Made by a program: the position numbers and the translations under genes. Positions 24,268 through 34,026 of a stretch of 64,000 nucleotides of DNA are shown here, piece by piece. The notes beneath the pieces were generated by a model. It was not told the DNA's origin. It ran no database searches and saw nothing but the letters and a program-made list of their open reading frames with translations. This stretch comes from DASQFQ01 sp963802905. GTDB taxonomy: Bacteria; Actinomycetota; Thermoleophilia; Solirubrobacterales; Solirubrobacteraceae. The stretch is from positions 558,001 through 622,000 of the forward strand of contig CAWDKH010000004.1 in assembly GCA_963802905.1 (NCBI GenBank). The letters are read 5' to 3'. Position 1 is the first letter of the stretch. Each line of letters begins with the position of its first letter.

Positions 24268-26775
24268 GTGCGTCGCCTCCTGCTCGTCGTCCTGATCGCG
24301 ATGGGCGTGTTTGCGAGCGAGGCACGGGCGGCGGACCGCTATGCGCTGGCCGGCGGCTGTTACGCGCTGAAGTCGGTCGCGACGGGCAAGTTCGTCGCCA
24401 AGGCGTCTGACGGCAGCTACCGGGCCTCGGCGGGCGGGGCCGACGGCGCCGAGCCGTTCCGGATGCAGGCGACGGCGCTCGGGCGCTACCTGCTCTACGG
24501 CGCGAAGCGTGACTTCATGGGCGTCGGCAAGCCGACCCCGATCCCGGTGGCGACGCCGACCAACCCGCTGCCGGTGCCCGGGCTGCCGGGCTCCACCACC
24601 ACGCAGCCCGGCGACCGCGTGCAGAGCGCCGCGGCGCCGAGCGAGACCGCCGACTGGCGCGTGAACAGCGCCGGCGACGGCTTCGCGGTCGACCTCCCGG
24701 CCGCCGGCGGGCAGGTGCTCACCGTCGCCGGCGACGGCACGATCATCCTGCGCGACCGCGGGGCGGCGGGCGAGCGCGGGCGCTGGGCATTCGTGGCCCG
24801 CGGCGGCTGCCCCGAGTACCCGGAGATCGCGCTCGACGTGGACGGCGCGCCGTCGGTCGGCAGCTCGCCCTGGAGCGCGGTCCGCGGCCTGATCGACGGC
24901 CACATGCACATGATGGCCTTCGAGTTCCTCGGCGGGCGCATCCACTGCGGGCGGCCGTGGCATCCCTACGGCGTCACCTACGCGATGGTCGACTGCCCCG
25001 ACCACTACCCCAACGGCGCCGGAGCCGCGGCCGAGAACGTGTTGTCGTTCGGCAACCCCGCGCACCTCCACGACCCGGTCGGCTGGCCGACGTTCAAGGA
25101 CTGGCCGTCGTATCCGTCGCTCACCCACGAGCAGAGCTACTACCGCTGGCTCGAGCGCTCGTGGCGGGCCGGCCAGCGCGTGTTCGTGAACCTGCTCGTC
25201 GACAACGCGGTGCTGTGCGAGCTGTATCCGCTGAAGAAGAACTCGTGCAACGAGATGGACGGCGTGCGCCTGCAGGCGCGTCGCATCCACGAGCTGCAGG
25301 ACTACATCGACGCCCAGCACGGCGGGCCCGGCAAGGGCTGGTTCCGGATCGTCAAGTCGCCCTACGAGGCGCGCCGCGTCATCAACCAGGGCAAGCTCGC
25401 GGTGATCCTCGGGATCGAGGTCTCGAAGCTGTTCGACTGCGGCATCAACAACGAGCAGGCCGAGTGCACGGCGCCGCAGATCGACCAGCGGCTCGACGAG
25501 GTCTACGACATGGGCGTGCGCGACATGGAGCTCGTCAACAAGTTCGACAACGCGCTCGCGGGCGTCGCCGGCGACTCGGGGACGACCGGCGTCGTGGTCA
25601 ACAACGGCAACAAGATCGAGACCGGCAAGTACTGGCAGATGACGAGCTGCGACGGGCACAACCACGTCGAGGACCGCACGCAGTACTCGCTGCCCGGCGT
25701 CGAGCGCGACTCGCTGGCCGGGAACGTGCTGAAGGTGTTCGGCACGAGCGGCGCGGCGCCCATCTACCCGCCGGCGCCGCACTGCAACGTGCGCGGGCTG
25801 TCGCCGCTCGGCGCCCACCTCGTCAAGCGCATGATCGCCAAGAAGATGATCGTCGACCCCGACCACCTGAGCGTGCGGGCGCGCAACCAGCTGCTCGACA
25901 TCGTCGAGGCGGCGAAGTACTCGGGGATCATCTCCAGCCACTCCTGGAGCACGCCGGACGCGATCCCGCGGATCTACCGGCTCGGCGGCTTCGTCACGCC
26001 GTACGCGGGCGCGTCCAAGGACTTCGTGACGCAGTGGCGCGAGGCGCTGCCAGTGCGCGACAAGCGCTTCTACCAGGGCGTCGGCTGGGGCGCGGACATG
26101 AACGGCTTCGGCGCCCAGGGCGGGCCGCGCGGCGGCGCGAACCCGGTCACGTACCCGTTCAAGTCGTGGGACGGCAAGGTCACGATCGGCCAGCAGCACA
26201 GCGGCCAGCGCGTCTACGACATCAACAAGGACGGGGTCGCCCACTACGGCCTCTATCCCGACTGGGTCGAGGACCTCCGCCGCCTCGCGGGCCAGCAGAT
26301 CATCGACGACCTCGGGCGCGGCTCGGAGGCCTACCTGCAGATGTGGGAGCGCGCCGACGGCATCCCGACGGGCTGCCGGCCGGCGAAGGCGAAGCTCACC
26401 AAGCGCGGGCTGGCGGGCGCGCGCCTCGGCGTCTCGACCGCCGCGCTGCTGCGGCGCGCGGGCCAGCCGAAGCGACGGGGCGCGAAGGCGTGGCGCTACT
26501 GCGTCGACAAGGGCAAGCTCGTCGCCGCCTTGACGCCGACGGGCAGGGTGGCGCTGGTCGGCTCGACCGCGCCCGGTCACAAGGCACGCGGGATCCGCAC
26601 CGGGATGAAGGCAAAGCGCGCCCGCAAGGGCACGCGCGCCTTCGGCCGCGGCGTGCGCAAGCGCGGCCGCTACGTCTACGTCGTCCGAGGCGGGCGAGTG
26701 CGGGCGGTGGCGGTGACCACCGCGAAGTCGCGCAAGGCAGTCCGCCGGTCCCTGAAGGCCGCCGGGTTGCGCTGA
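24268..26775 (+). CDS. secreted amidohydrolase-like protein
   Basis: 835 residues from a GTG, with a Sec signal peptide (LLLVVLIAMGVFASEARA). Residues 25-190 form a beta-rich domain reminiscent of lectin/fascin-like folds (CYALKSVATGKFVAK). The catalytic-looking domain begins LIDGHMHMMAFEFLGG (about 210-226), where HxH resembles the first metal ligands of TIM-barrel amidohydrolases; MIVDPDHLSVRARNQLLDI and GIISSHSW could supply further ligands. The last 140 residues are very basic (RARKGTRAFGRGVRKRGRYVYVV), as in other secreted proteins here. Similar actinobacterial proteins are often called coagulation-factor-5/8-type or membrane-dipeptidase-like; the substrate is unknown. It ends beside repeat R1. 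Confidence 0.72.
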   Translation: MRRLLLVVLIAMGVFASEARAADRYALAGGCYALKSVATGKFVAKASDGSYRASAGGADGAEPFRMQATALGRYLLYGAKRDFMGVGKPTPIPVATPTNPLPVPGLPGSTTTQPGDRVQSAAAPSETADWRVNSAGDGFAVDLPAAGGQVLTVAGDGTIILRDRGAAGERGRWAFVARGGCPEYPEIALDVDGAPSVGSSPWSAVRGLIDGHMHMMAFEFLGGRIHCGRPWHPYGVTYAMVDCPDHYPNGAGAAAENVLSFGNPAHLHDPVGWPTFKDWPSYPSLTHEQSYYRWLERSWRAGQRVFVNLLVDNAVLCELYPLKKNSCNEMDGVRLQARRIHELQDYIDAQHGGPGKGWFRIVKSPYEARRVINQGKLAVILGIEVSKLFDCGINNEQAECTAPQIDQRLDEVYDMGVRDMELVNKFDNALAGVAGDSGTTGVVVNNGNKIETGKYWQMTSCDGHNHVEDRTQYSLPGVERDSLAGNVLKVFGTSGAAPIYPPAPHCNVRGLSPLGAHLVKRMIAKKMIVDPDHLSVRARNQLLDIVEAAKYSGIISSHSWSTPDAIPRIYRLGGFVTPYAGASKDFVTQWREALPVRDKRFYQGVGWGADMNGFGAQGGPRGGANPVTYPFKSWDGKVTIGQQHSGQRVYDINKDGVAHYGLYPDWVEDLRRLAGQQIIDDLGRGSEAYLQMWERADGIPTGCRPAKAKLTKRGLAGARLGVSTAALLRRAGQPKRRGAKAWRYCVDKGKLVAALTPTGRVALVGSTAPGHKARGIRTGMKAKRARKGTRAFGRGVRKRGRYVYVVRGGRVRAVAVTTAKSRKAVRRSLKAAGLR

Positions 26776-26776
26776 C

Positions 26777-26912
26777 GAACGGCGGCTGGGTAGGGATCGG
26801 GTCCGAACCGGCCCGGGAGCCCACGAATGTCACCTCGAGGTCGCATACCGACCTCGAGACGACACTCGTGCCGCCGCGGCACCTCGAACCTGCCCCTACC
26901 CAGCCGCCGTTC
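26777..26912. repeat. long hairpin repeat R1 (type B core)
   Basis: Outer arms GAACGGCGGCTGGGTAGGG (26777-26795) and its exact complement (26894-26912) form a perfect 19-bp stem. Inside is a second hairpin, CACGAATGTC...GGTCG (26822-26843) against CGACC...CTCGTG (26849-26870), with about three mismatches. It lies between two convergent genes. It shares outer arms with R2, R3 and R4 and its inner core with R4. Confidence 0.9.
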
Positions 26913-26921
26913 GCAGGCGTC

Positions 26922-28135
26922 CTACAGGAACGCTTCGCCCTCGCCGCGATACGTCGGCACCGTCTCCACGAGCTCGTCGCCGCGGACGAGGTGCAGCTCG
27001 TTGAAGCGCTCGCACAGCTCGCCCGCCTTCGCGTGGCGCATCCACACGCGGTCGCCGACCCGCAGCTCCGCCGCGGCCCGGCCTTGCACCGGCGTCTGGA
27101 CCTCGCCGGCGCCCTCGTGGCGGTCGAGCTTCAATCCTTCCGGGAGGTGCGGCGCGGGCAGGCGGTCGGCGCCCGCCGGGCCCGAGGCCGGGTAGCCGCC
27201 GCCGAGCAGTGTCGCGGTGTGATCGTCGGGCCGGCGGACCACCGGGAGCGCGAACAGCGCCGCGGGCTGGGGCGTGAAGCCGCCGTAGGTGTCGAACAGC
27301 GTCGGCCCGTAGAGCCCCGAGCCGGCCGCCACCTCGGTCACCGCCGCCTCGGCTGCCGTCCGCTCGATCGAGCCGGTCCCGCCGCCGTTGACGAAGCGCA
27401 GCTGCGCGACCGCCCGCACCGCCGCCACCACCTCCGCGCGCCGGCTCGCCAGCTCGCGCGCCGACATCCGCTGCATCGTCCGGATCGCGACGCCCATCAG
27501 CGGCCTGCCCGGCGGGTGGTCGCCGACGCCCGCGATGTGGCCCTCGTAGCTCATGAGCCCGTCGAGCAGCAGCTCCTCGCGCGCGACGACCGCCTGCGCC
27601 AGCAGCGCGGCGTGGTCGGGCGTGCGCACAGGCGAGCGCCGGGCGCCGATCTTCACCCGGCCACGCAGCGGCCACCAGCCGGCGTCGACGTCGAGGCAGA
27701 CGCGGATCGGCCCGCTGCCGGCGCCGCGGACGGCCGCGACCGCGAGCTCGAGGTGCTCCACGCAGTCGACCATGATCGTCACGCGCTCGCGCGGCCCGGC
27801 CGCCAATCGCGCAGGGCCGCGCGGTCGACGGTGGGGTAGGCGACGACCAGATCGTCGTGGCCGTGGCCGGCCAGCCACAGCGCCTCGGGCAGCGTGAAGG
27901 CGAGGATCCCCTGCAGCCCGGCGGCCAGCGCGCGCTCGATCAGCGACCGGCAGCGCACGGACTTCGAAGCGAGGCGGATCGGCGTCCCGGCCCCGCGGCG
28001 CAGCAGATCGGCGGCGTTGCGATCGAACGCATCGAGGTCGATAACCGCGAACGGCGGCTCCAGAGCGGCCGTCGCATGTTTCAGCGCCTGCCGCCGGGGC
28101 ACTCCGCTAGGATGCCGCGCTTCGGTTAGGGACAT
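26922..28135 (-). pseudogene. alanine-racemase-N-type PLP enzyme (D-amino-acid aldolase/deaminase-like), frameshifted
   Basis: Two abutting frames together encode one fold-III PLP protein. The first (from ATG 28135) has PPFAVIDLDAFDRNAADLL, the PLP-lysine region RLASKSVRC, and ends after VAYPTVDRAALRDW. The second resumes LAAGPRERVTIMVDCVEHLEL and continues with CLDVDAGWWPLRG, SYEGHIAGVGD, FVNGGGTGS, GSGLYGPTLFD and a metal-site-like MRHAKAGE at the C-terminus. A single base is missing near 27808 (CGCGATTGGCGG, where CGCGATCTGGCGG would restore the frame). Relatives act on D-threonine or D-serine type substrates. Either a recent pseudogene or a sequencing indel. The start faces the riboswitch-controlled gene. 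Confidence 0.82.
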
Positions 28136-28137
28136 AA

Positions 28138-28276
28138 CGCCGAGTCTCCCAGTCCAGGGGAGAGCGGGGGAACCAAATAGTGGCCAAGGATTCCTTGGCT
28201 CAGGGGCGAATCGCCGTTAACCATGCGGCGTAGCGCGATCTTTCCGTGCGAGCCCGACAGCTAACCCCGTAGGCGA
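28138..28276 (+). ncRNA. cyclic-di-AMP riboswitch (ydaO-yuaA leader)
   Basis: The 139-nt leader before an NlpC/P60 gene carries the conserved blocks of the ydaO class: a GC-rich P1/P2 region, GGGGGAACCAAAT, GGGGCGAATCGCCG, and the near-invariant 3' block GAGCCCGACAGCTAACCCCG followed by TAGGC. The ribosome binding site AAAGGA lies a few bases past the aptamer, so ligand binding could control translation or an overlapping terminator. In actinobacteria this class typically controls cell-wall hydrolases, matching the downstream gene. Boundaries are approximate. Confidence 0.9.
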
Positions 28277-28294
28277 TGAAAGAAAGGATTTTCG

Positions 28295-29050
28295 TTGTCA
28301 CGCTGTCGAATGCTCGCCGTAGGCCTCTTGGCCGTCGGAGCCGTGACCATGCCGGTCTCGGACGCCGTCGCCGCCAAGCGCGTCTTCGGGAAGCGGGCGC
28401 TTCATCAGGGGATGCGCGGTCGTGATGTCCGCGTCCTCCAGGACTTCCTGACCCGCGCGGGCTTCAAGACGACGATCGACGGCCAGTACGGCTCGGGTAC
28501 GTCTCGTCGTGTCCGCGCGTGGGAGGCCAGCGCGGAGCGCAAGGTCAACGGCCGCGTCTCGCGTCCTGACGCCAAGGCGCTGCGCATCACCGTCGAGTCC
28601 TCCTCCGCCGAGCGCGAGCCGACCGAGGTCGCGCCGCCCACCGGCAAGGCCATCGTCGGCCCCGACGGCCTCGCCGTCGCCCCCGCCGACGCGCCCCCGC
28701 AGGTCCAGGCGATCATCGCGGCGGGCAACCGCATCGCCACCAAGCCGTACAAGTACGGCGGCGGGCACGGCAAGTGGGAGGACACCGGCTACGACTGCTC
28801 GGGCTCGATGTCCTACGCCTTCCACGGCGCCGGCATGCTCGACGAGGCGCTCGACTCCACCGGCTTCATGAGCTGGGGCGAGGCCGGCAAGGGCACCTGG
28901 GTGACCATCTACGCCAAGGGCAGCCACGCGTACATGATCGTCGCGGGCCTGCGCTTCGACACCAGCGGCCGCGCCGATCAGGGCACCCGCTGGCAGGAGG
29001 ACATGCGCTCCTCCTCGGGCTACACGGTCCGCCACCCCGAAGGGCTTTAG
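28295..29050 (+). CDS. secreted NlpC/P60-type peptidoglycan hydrolase with peptidoglycan-binding domain
   Basis: 251 residues from a TTG start 7 bp after AAAGGA; ATG 28310 is an in-frame alternative. A signal peptide (LAVGLLAVGAVTMPVSDAVA) is followed by a PG_binding_1 domain (about 35-90; MRGRDVRVLQDFLTRAGF, then VRAWEASAERKVNG), a linker and an NlpC/P60-like domain with the catalytic Cys168 in YDCSGSMSYAF and a His in GSHAYMIVAGLRFDT. It likely cleaves stem peptides in the cell wall. The c-di-AMP riboswitch upstream links expression to wall stress or turgor. Confidence 0.88.
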   Translation: MSRCRMLAVGLLAVGAVTMPVSDAVAAKRVFGKRALHQGMRGRDVRVLQDFLTRAGFKTTIDGQYGSGTSRRVRAWEASAERKVNGRVSRPDAKALRITVESSSAEREPTEVAPPTGKAIVGPDGLAVAPADAPPQVQAIIAAGNRIATKPYKYGGGHGKWEDTGYDCSGSMSYAFHGAGMLDEALDSTGFMSWGEAGKGTWVTIYAKGSHAYMIVAGLRFDTSGRADQGTRWQEDMRSSSGYTVRHPEGL

Positions 29051-29062
29051 CCGCGCGGTAAA

Positions 29063-29124
29063 GGGGTCTGACCCCCCTTTTGCTGCGGCATGAGCGTGCC
29101 GCGGCAATGAGGGGGTCAGACCCC
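29063..29124. repeat. GGGGTC(T/A)GACCCC paired element, copy 2
   Basis: GGGGTCTGACCCC (29063-29075) and GGGGTCAGACCCC (29112-29124) are arranged as in copy 1 (22674-22737). The right arms share GGCAATGAGGGGGTCAGACC-type sequence, including a CAATGA that in copy 1 supplies a start codon. Here it occupies the gap between the NlpC/P60 gene and the lipoprotein gene. Confidence 0.85.
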
Positions 29125-29163
29125 TCGCGTGCGCCCGGTCCGCCATAGGGGTAAAAAACCCCT

Positions 29164-29754
29164 ATGGCCGCCCGCCGCACCACCGTGGCTCTCGCAGCCC
29201 TCGGGCTGCTGACCGGCTGCGGCGCGCAGGGGCCGGACTACACGCTCAAGACGCCGCCGTCGGCGGTCGTCGCCGGCCCGATCGATACGCCGGTCCCGAA
29301 GCGGGTGACGCCGAAGGCGCGGCCCGGCGAGCGCCGGCCCAGCCAGCGCGACGCCGAGCGGCTCCGCCCCGTGCTCGAGGGCTGGGCCGCGGCCGTCCGC
29401 CAGGGCGACCCCGACCGCGCCGCGCGCTACTTCGCCGTGCCGGCGATCGTCGCGCAGTCGATGACGGTCGAGCTGCAGACGCGCGAGCAGGTGCGCAAGT
29501 TCAACGACGAGCTGCCGTGCGGCGCGAAGCTGCTCGAGGTCCAGCACGACGGGCGCTACGTCGTCGGCACGTTCCGCCTCACGGAACGGCCCGGCCACAC
29601 GTGCGCCACGGAGGGCCAGCTCGTCCGCGTCGCGTTCGTGATCCGCGCGCGCCACTTCACCGAGTGGCGCCAGGTGCCCGACCGGCCGGGCGCGCCGCCG
29701 GGTCCGGACGAGCCAGAAGAGGCGCCGCCCCCGGGTGGCCCAGGGGCGGCTTAG
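29164..29754 (+). CDS. putative lipoprotein
   Basis: 196 residues. The N-terminus RRTTVALAALGLLTGCGAQG ends in a lipobox (LLTGC), so it is probably lipidated at that Cys and anchored outside the membrane. The domain at 60-165 (RPVLEGWAAAVRQGDPDRAARYFAVPAIV, then GRYVVGTFRLTERPGHTC) resembles a SnoaL/NTF2-like cone fold in pattern only, and it has two extra cysteines that may pair. The tail is Pro/Gly-rich. Function unknown. It converges on the DUF6458 gene with a 3-bp gap. Confidence 0.7.
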   Translation: MAARRTTVALAALGLLTGCGAQGPDYTLKTPPSAVVAGPIDTPVPKRVTPKARPGERRPSQRDAERLRPVLEGWAAAVRQGDPDRAARYFAVPAIVAQSMTVELQTREQVRKFNDELPCGAKLLEVQHDGRYVVGTFRLTERPGHTCATEGQLVRVAFVIRARHFTEWRQVPDRPGAPPGPDEPEEAPPPGGPGAA

Positions 29755-29757
29755 CGC

Positions 29758-29970
29758 TCAGTAGATGTCTCGCTCGCGGGCGACCGGCTCGCCGGGGCGC
29801 CGGCGCGTGGCCTGGCTCGTGAGGTAGAGCGAGATGATCAGGCCGAGGATCCCGACGATCATGAGGATCAGGCCGACGGTCGAGATCTCCAGGCCGGAGA
29901 TGTCGGCGTTCACGGCGAAGTACAGAATCGCGCCGAGCGCGATCAGGAAGATGCTGGTGCCAATGCCCAC
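29758..29970 (-). CDS. DUF6458-like small membrane protein
   Basis: 70 residues, beginning MGIGTSIFLIALGAILYFAV, a characteristic opening of this actinobacterial family, with two membrane spans (about 5-20 and 30-50) and a basic cytoplasmic tail (SQATRRRPGEPVARERD). Function is unknown; it is widespread in actinobacteria as a small hydrophobic protein. It diverges from the acyl-CoA dehydrogenase gene across a 92-bp gap. Confidence 0.85.
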   Translation of the reverse strand: MGIGTSIFLIALGAILYFAVNADISGLEISTVGLILMIVGILGLIISLYLTSQATRRRPGEPVARERDIY

Positions 29971-30062
29971 AGGTCGTTCTCCTTCTCAGGGGTACATCCA
30001 GGTGTCTGCCCGTTCGGTGCTCCTGTGGAAACCCCTGCGGACGCGTGTTCTACGCTCCCAGC

Positions 30063-31217
30063 ATGGCCACAAGCACCCCCGTTGACACCACTTACGCGCT
30101 CTCCGACGACCATGTGGCCTTTCGCGACACGATCCGCCAGATCGTGAGCGAACGAGTCGCCCCGCGGGCCGCCGAGATCGACGCCAAGGCCGAGTACCCG
30201 TGGGATCTGCGCAAGCTGTTCGCCGAGCAGGACCTGCTCGGCCTGCCGTTCGAGGAGGAGTACGGCGGCACCGGCACCGGGACGCTGATGCTCAACATGG
30301 CGATCGAGGAGGTCGCCAAGGCCTGCGCCTCGACCGCGCTGATCCTGATGGTGCAGGAGCTCGGCACGCTCCCGATCCGCCTGTTCGGCTCCGACGAGCT
30401 CAAGCAGCGCTTCCTGCCGCGCTGCGCGAGCGGCGAGTGGTCGCCCGCCTTCGCGCTTTCCGAGCCCGAGGCGGGCTCCGACCCCGGCGGCATGATCACC
30501 ACCGCGGTCCGCGACGGCGACGAGTGGGTCATCAACGGCACCAAGAACTGGATCACGAACCTCGGCGTGGCCGACTTCTACGTCGTCTTCGCGGTCACGG
30601 ATCGCGAGTCGCGCCGCCTTTCCGCCTTCGTCGTCGAGGCCGACCGCCCCGGCTTCAGCGTCGGCAAGCTCGAGCACAAGCTCGGCATCAAGGGCTCGCC
30701 GACCGGCCAGCCGATCTTCGACGACGTCCGCATCCCCGCGGGCAACCTCGTCGGCACCGAGGGCAAGGGGCTGAGCGTCGCGCTCGGCACGCTCGACCAC
30801 TCGCGCCTCGGCGTCGCCGCCCAGGCGGTCGGGATCGCGCAGGGCGCCACCGACTACGCGGCCGGCTACGCGCGCGAGCGCAAGCAGTTCGGCCAGCCGA
30901 TCAACGAGTTCCAGGGGATCCAGTTCAAGCTCGCCGACATGGAGACCAAGACGGCCGCCGCGCGCGAGCTGCTCTACAAGGCGTGCGCGAAGATCGACCG
31001 CCACGAGCCCGACCGCGGCAAGTACTCCGCGATGGCCAAGCTGTTCGCCTCCGACACCGCGATGGACGTCACGATCGAGGCCGTACAGATCCTTGGCGGC
31101 TACGGCTACGTGAGCGAGTATCCCGTCGAGCGGTTCATGCGCGACGCCAAGATCACCCAGATCTACGAGGGCACGAACGAGATCCAGCGCCTTGTGATCG
31201 CACGGACGATGAAGTGA
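30063..31217 (+). CDS. acyl-CoA dehydrogenase
   Basis: 384 residues, FAD-dependent acyl-CoA dehydrogenase. The substrate/FAD signature FALSEPEAGSDPGGM and WITNLGVADFYVV, then RKQFGQPINEFQGIQFKLADM and the C-terminal YEGTNEIQRLVIAR are present; the Glu in YEGTNE is the catalytic base of short-chain/butyryl-type enzymes. It carries out the first step of fatty-acid or branched-chain acyl-CoA oxidation and needs an electron-transfer flavoprotein, which is not encoded here. The ATG at 30063 is preferred over an upstream in-frame start. The stop overlaps the next gene by one base (TGATG). Confidence 0.95.
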   Translation: MATSTPVDTTYALSDDHVAFRDTIRQIVSERVAPRAAEIDAKAEYPWDLRKLFAEQDLLGLPFEEEYGGTGTGTLMLNMAIEEVAKACASTALILMVQELGTLPIRLFGSDELKQRFLPRCASGEWSPAFALSEPEAGSDPGGMITTAVRDGDEWVINGTKNWITNLGVADFYVVFAVTDRESRRLSAFVVEADRPGFSVGKLEHKLGIKGSPTGQPIFDDVRIPAGNLVGTEGKGLSVALGTLDHSRLGVAAQAVGIAQGATDYAAGYARERKQFGQPINEFQGIQFKLADMETKTAAARELLYKACAKIDRHEPDRGKYSAMAKLFASDTAMDVTIEAVQILGGYGYVSEYPVERFMRDAKITQIYEGTNEIQRLVIARTMK

Positions 31218-31851
31218 TGCTGTCCGAGTGGCCCGCCTGGAAGCGGATCTCGACGTCGGCGCTCTTCTGCCTCTGCGTGGCGGTGCTGATCATCACGATC
31301 TTCCGCGGTCTCGCGCCTGACTACCCGCTGCGGCTGTTCCAGGGCATCGCCGTCGCGATCGCCGGGCTCGGGTTGCTCGGCATGGGCATCGCTGTCATCA
31401 CCACGCGGCTCGGCGACTACCAGGAGCCCGCAGACGAGGAGGAGTTCGAGATGCTCGTCCGCCGCACCGAGCGGCTGGCGCGCGAGAACCTGGCGGCCGA
31501 GCCCGACGAGGAGGACTTCCTCGCACTCGACCCGCGCAAGCCCGACGACTTCGAGGAGCTCGTGCGCGAGGCGCTCGACGATCTCCCCGATCTGCTGCGC
31601 AAGGCGCTCGACCACGTCGCGGTCGTGATCTCCGACAAGGGCCGGCGCCACCGCGCCTACGGGCTCTACCAGGGCGACACCGCGGCCCGCGACAACTACC
31701 CCGACCGCATCATCATCTTCCGCGACACGCTGCTGCGCGACTTCGGCCACGACGCCGACGAGCTGCGCGCGCAGGTCACGCGCACCGTCCGCCACGAGCT
31801 GGCGCACCACCTCGGCGCCGACGAGCTCGGAGTGCGGGAGCTGGGCTTGTG

Positions 31852-31852
<1 letters not shown>
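31217..31852 (+). CDS. membrane-anchored Zincin_1 (MMP-like) metallopeptidase
   Basis: 211 residues. Two hydrophobic spans (about 12-30 and 42-62) precede an acidic linker and a C-terminal minimal metalloprotease domain (COG3824/Zincin_1) with GLYQGDTAARDNYPDRIIIF and HELAHHLGADELGVRELG; His193 and His197 of HExxH should bind zinc. Most members of the family lack membrane spans, so the anchor is unusual. The substrate is unknown. It is coupled to both neighbours through TGATG overlaps. Confidence 0.85.
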
Positions 31853-32870
<1,018 letters not shown>

Positions 32871-32871
<1 letters not shown>

Positions 32872-33512
32872 TGGAGCTCGACGCCGCCGTCGCCGCGATC
32901 CGAGCGGGCGACGTCGCGGCGTTGGAGCAAGGGCTGGCGGCCGAGCCGTCGCTGGCGACGGCGCGCGTCGGGCCGCGGACGCTGCTGCACATCGCGACGG
33001 ACTGGCCGGGCGGCCTCCCCGACGTCGCGGGCTCGATCCGCGCGCTGGTGGCCGCCGGCGCCGACGTCGACGCGCGCTTCGACGGCCCCGCCCACGACGA
33101 GACGCCGCTGCACTGGGCGGCGAGCGCCGACGACGTCGCGGCGCTCGACGCGCTGCTCGACGCGGGTGCCGACATCGACGCGACCGGCGGCATCATCGGC
33201 GGCAGCACGCCGCTCGCGGACGCGACCGCCTTCGGCCAGTGGCGCGCGGCGCGGCGGCTCGTCGAGCGCGGCGCGAAGACCTCGGCGTTCGACGCCGCGG
33301 CGCTCGGGCTCATCGACGAGCTGGGTGACGTGCCGGCGGACGAGCTCGACGGCGCGCTGTGGGCCGCCGCGCACGGCGGGCAGCGCGACGTGGCCGAGCT
33401 GCTGCTCGCGCGCGGTGCCGACCCGGGCTGGGTCGGCTGGGACGAGCTGACCGCGCTCGGCGCGGCCGAGCGCAGTGGGGCCGCCGACGTCGCCGCGCTG
33501 CTGCGGCGCTAG
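32871..33512 (+). CDS. ankyrin-repeat protein
   Basis: 213 residues composed of about six ankyrin repeats: AGDVAALEQGLAAEPSLA, TLLHIATDWPGG, IRALVAAGADVDARFDG, ETPLHWAASADDVAALDALL, GSTPLADATAFGQWRAARRL and GQRDVAELLLARGADP. No catalytic domain or signal peptide. Cytoplasmic protein-protein interaction is the likely role. It is coupled to the DAHP synthase by a one-base stop/start overlap and converges on the next gene with a 4-bp overlap. A partner is not evident. Confidence 0.88.
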
Positions 33513-34015
33513 CGCGCGCCGTTGCGGATCGCCGAGTTGGCGAGCCGCGTGAGGACCTTGCGCTCGCTCCGCTGCGTGCCGAGCTTGCCCTCGACCTCGT
33601 AGAGCACGCCGTCCTGGACCCACTCGAGGCTCGCGGGCCCGCACGAGGCGCCGCAGCGCGACTTCGCGAAGACGCCCTTCAGGCCCTTGGCGAGCGTGAC
33701 CTTGCGGCCGCTGCCGGCCTTGCCGCCGCGGCGCGCGCTGAAGCCCGCGACGTAGCACGCGGTCGACGTGCCGCAGCCGCGGACGGCGCCGAGCGTGAAC
33801 GAGTAGCGGTTCGTGCGGCCCTTGCCCTCCGAGAAGAGCTTGCGGTGCTCGGTGGTGAGCCGGCTCGGCAGCAGGACGGGCAGGCTCGTCGCGTTCTTGA
33901 CGGCCTTCAGCGGCTTTGCGACCAGCTCCGGCACGTCATAGACGAACGAGGCGGCGGAAGCGGTGGCCGGAGCCAGCAATGCGAAGAGCGCAGTGAAGAG
34001 TGCGATCCGCCGCAT
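33509..34015 (-). CDS. secreted basic hypothetical protein
   Basis: 168 residues with a Sec signal peptide (RIALFTALFALLAPATASAA). The mature part is basic with six cysteines (GCGTSTACYVAGF, CGASCGP), suggesting disulfide bonds outside the membrane. I do not recognise the family. It is followed on the same strand, 11 bp upstream, by the UbiB-like kinase, so the two may be co-transcribed with this gene second. Confidence 0.7.
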   Translation of the reverse strand: MRRIALFTALFALLAPATASAASFVYDVPELVAKPLKAVKNATSLPVLLPSRLTTEHRKLFSEGKGRTNRYSFTLGAVRGCGTSTACYVAGFSARRGGKAGSGRKVTLAKGLKGVFAKSRCGASCGPASLEWVQDGVLYEVEGKLGTQRSERKVLTRLANSAIRNGAR

Positions 34016-34026
34016 TGGTCCAGATG

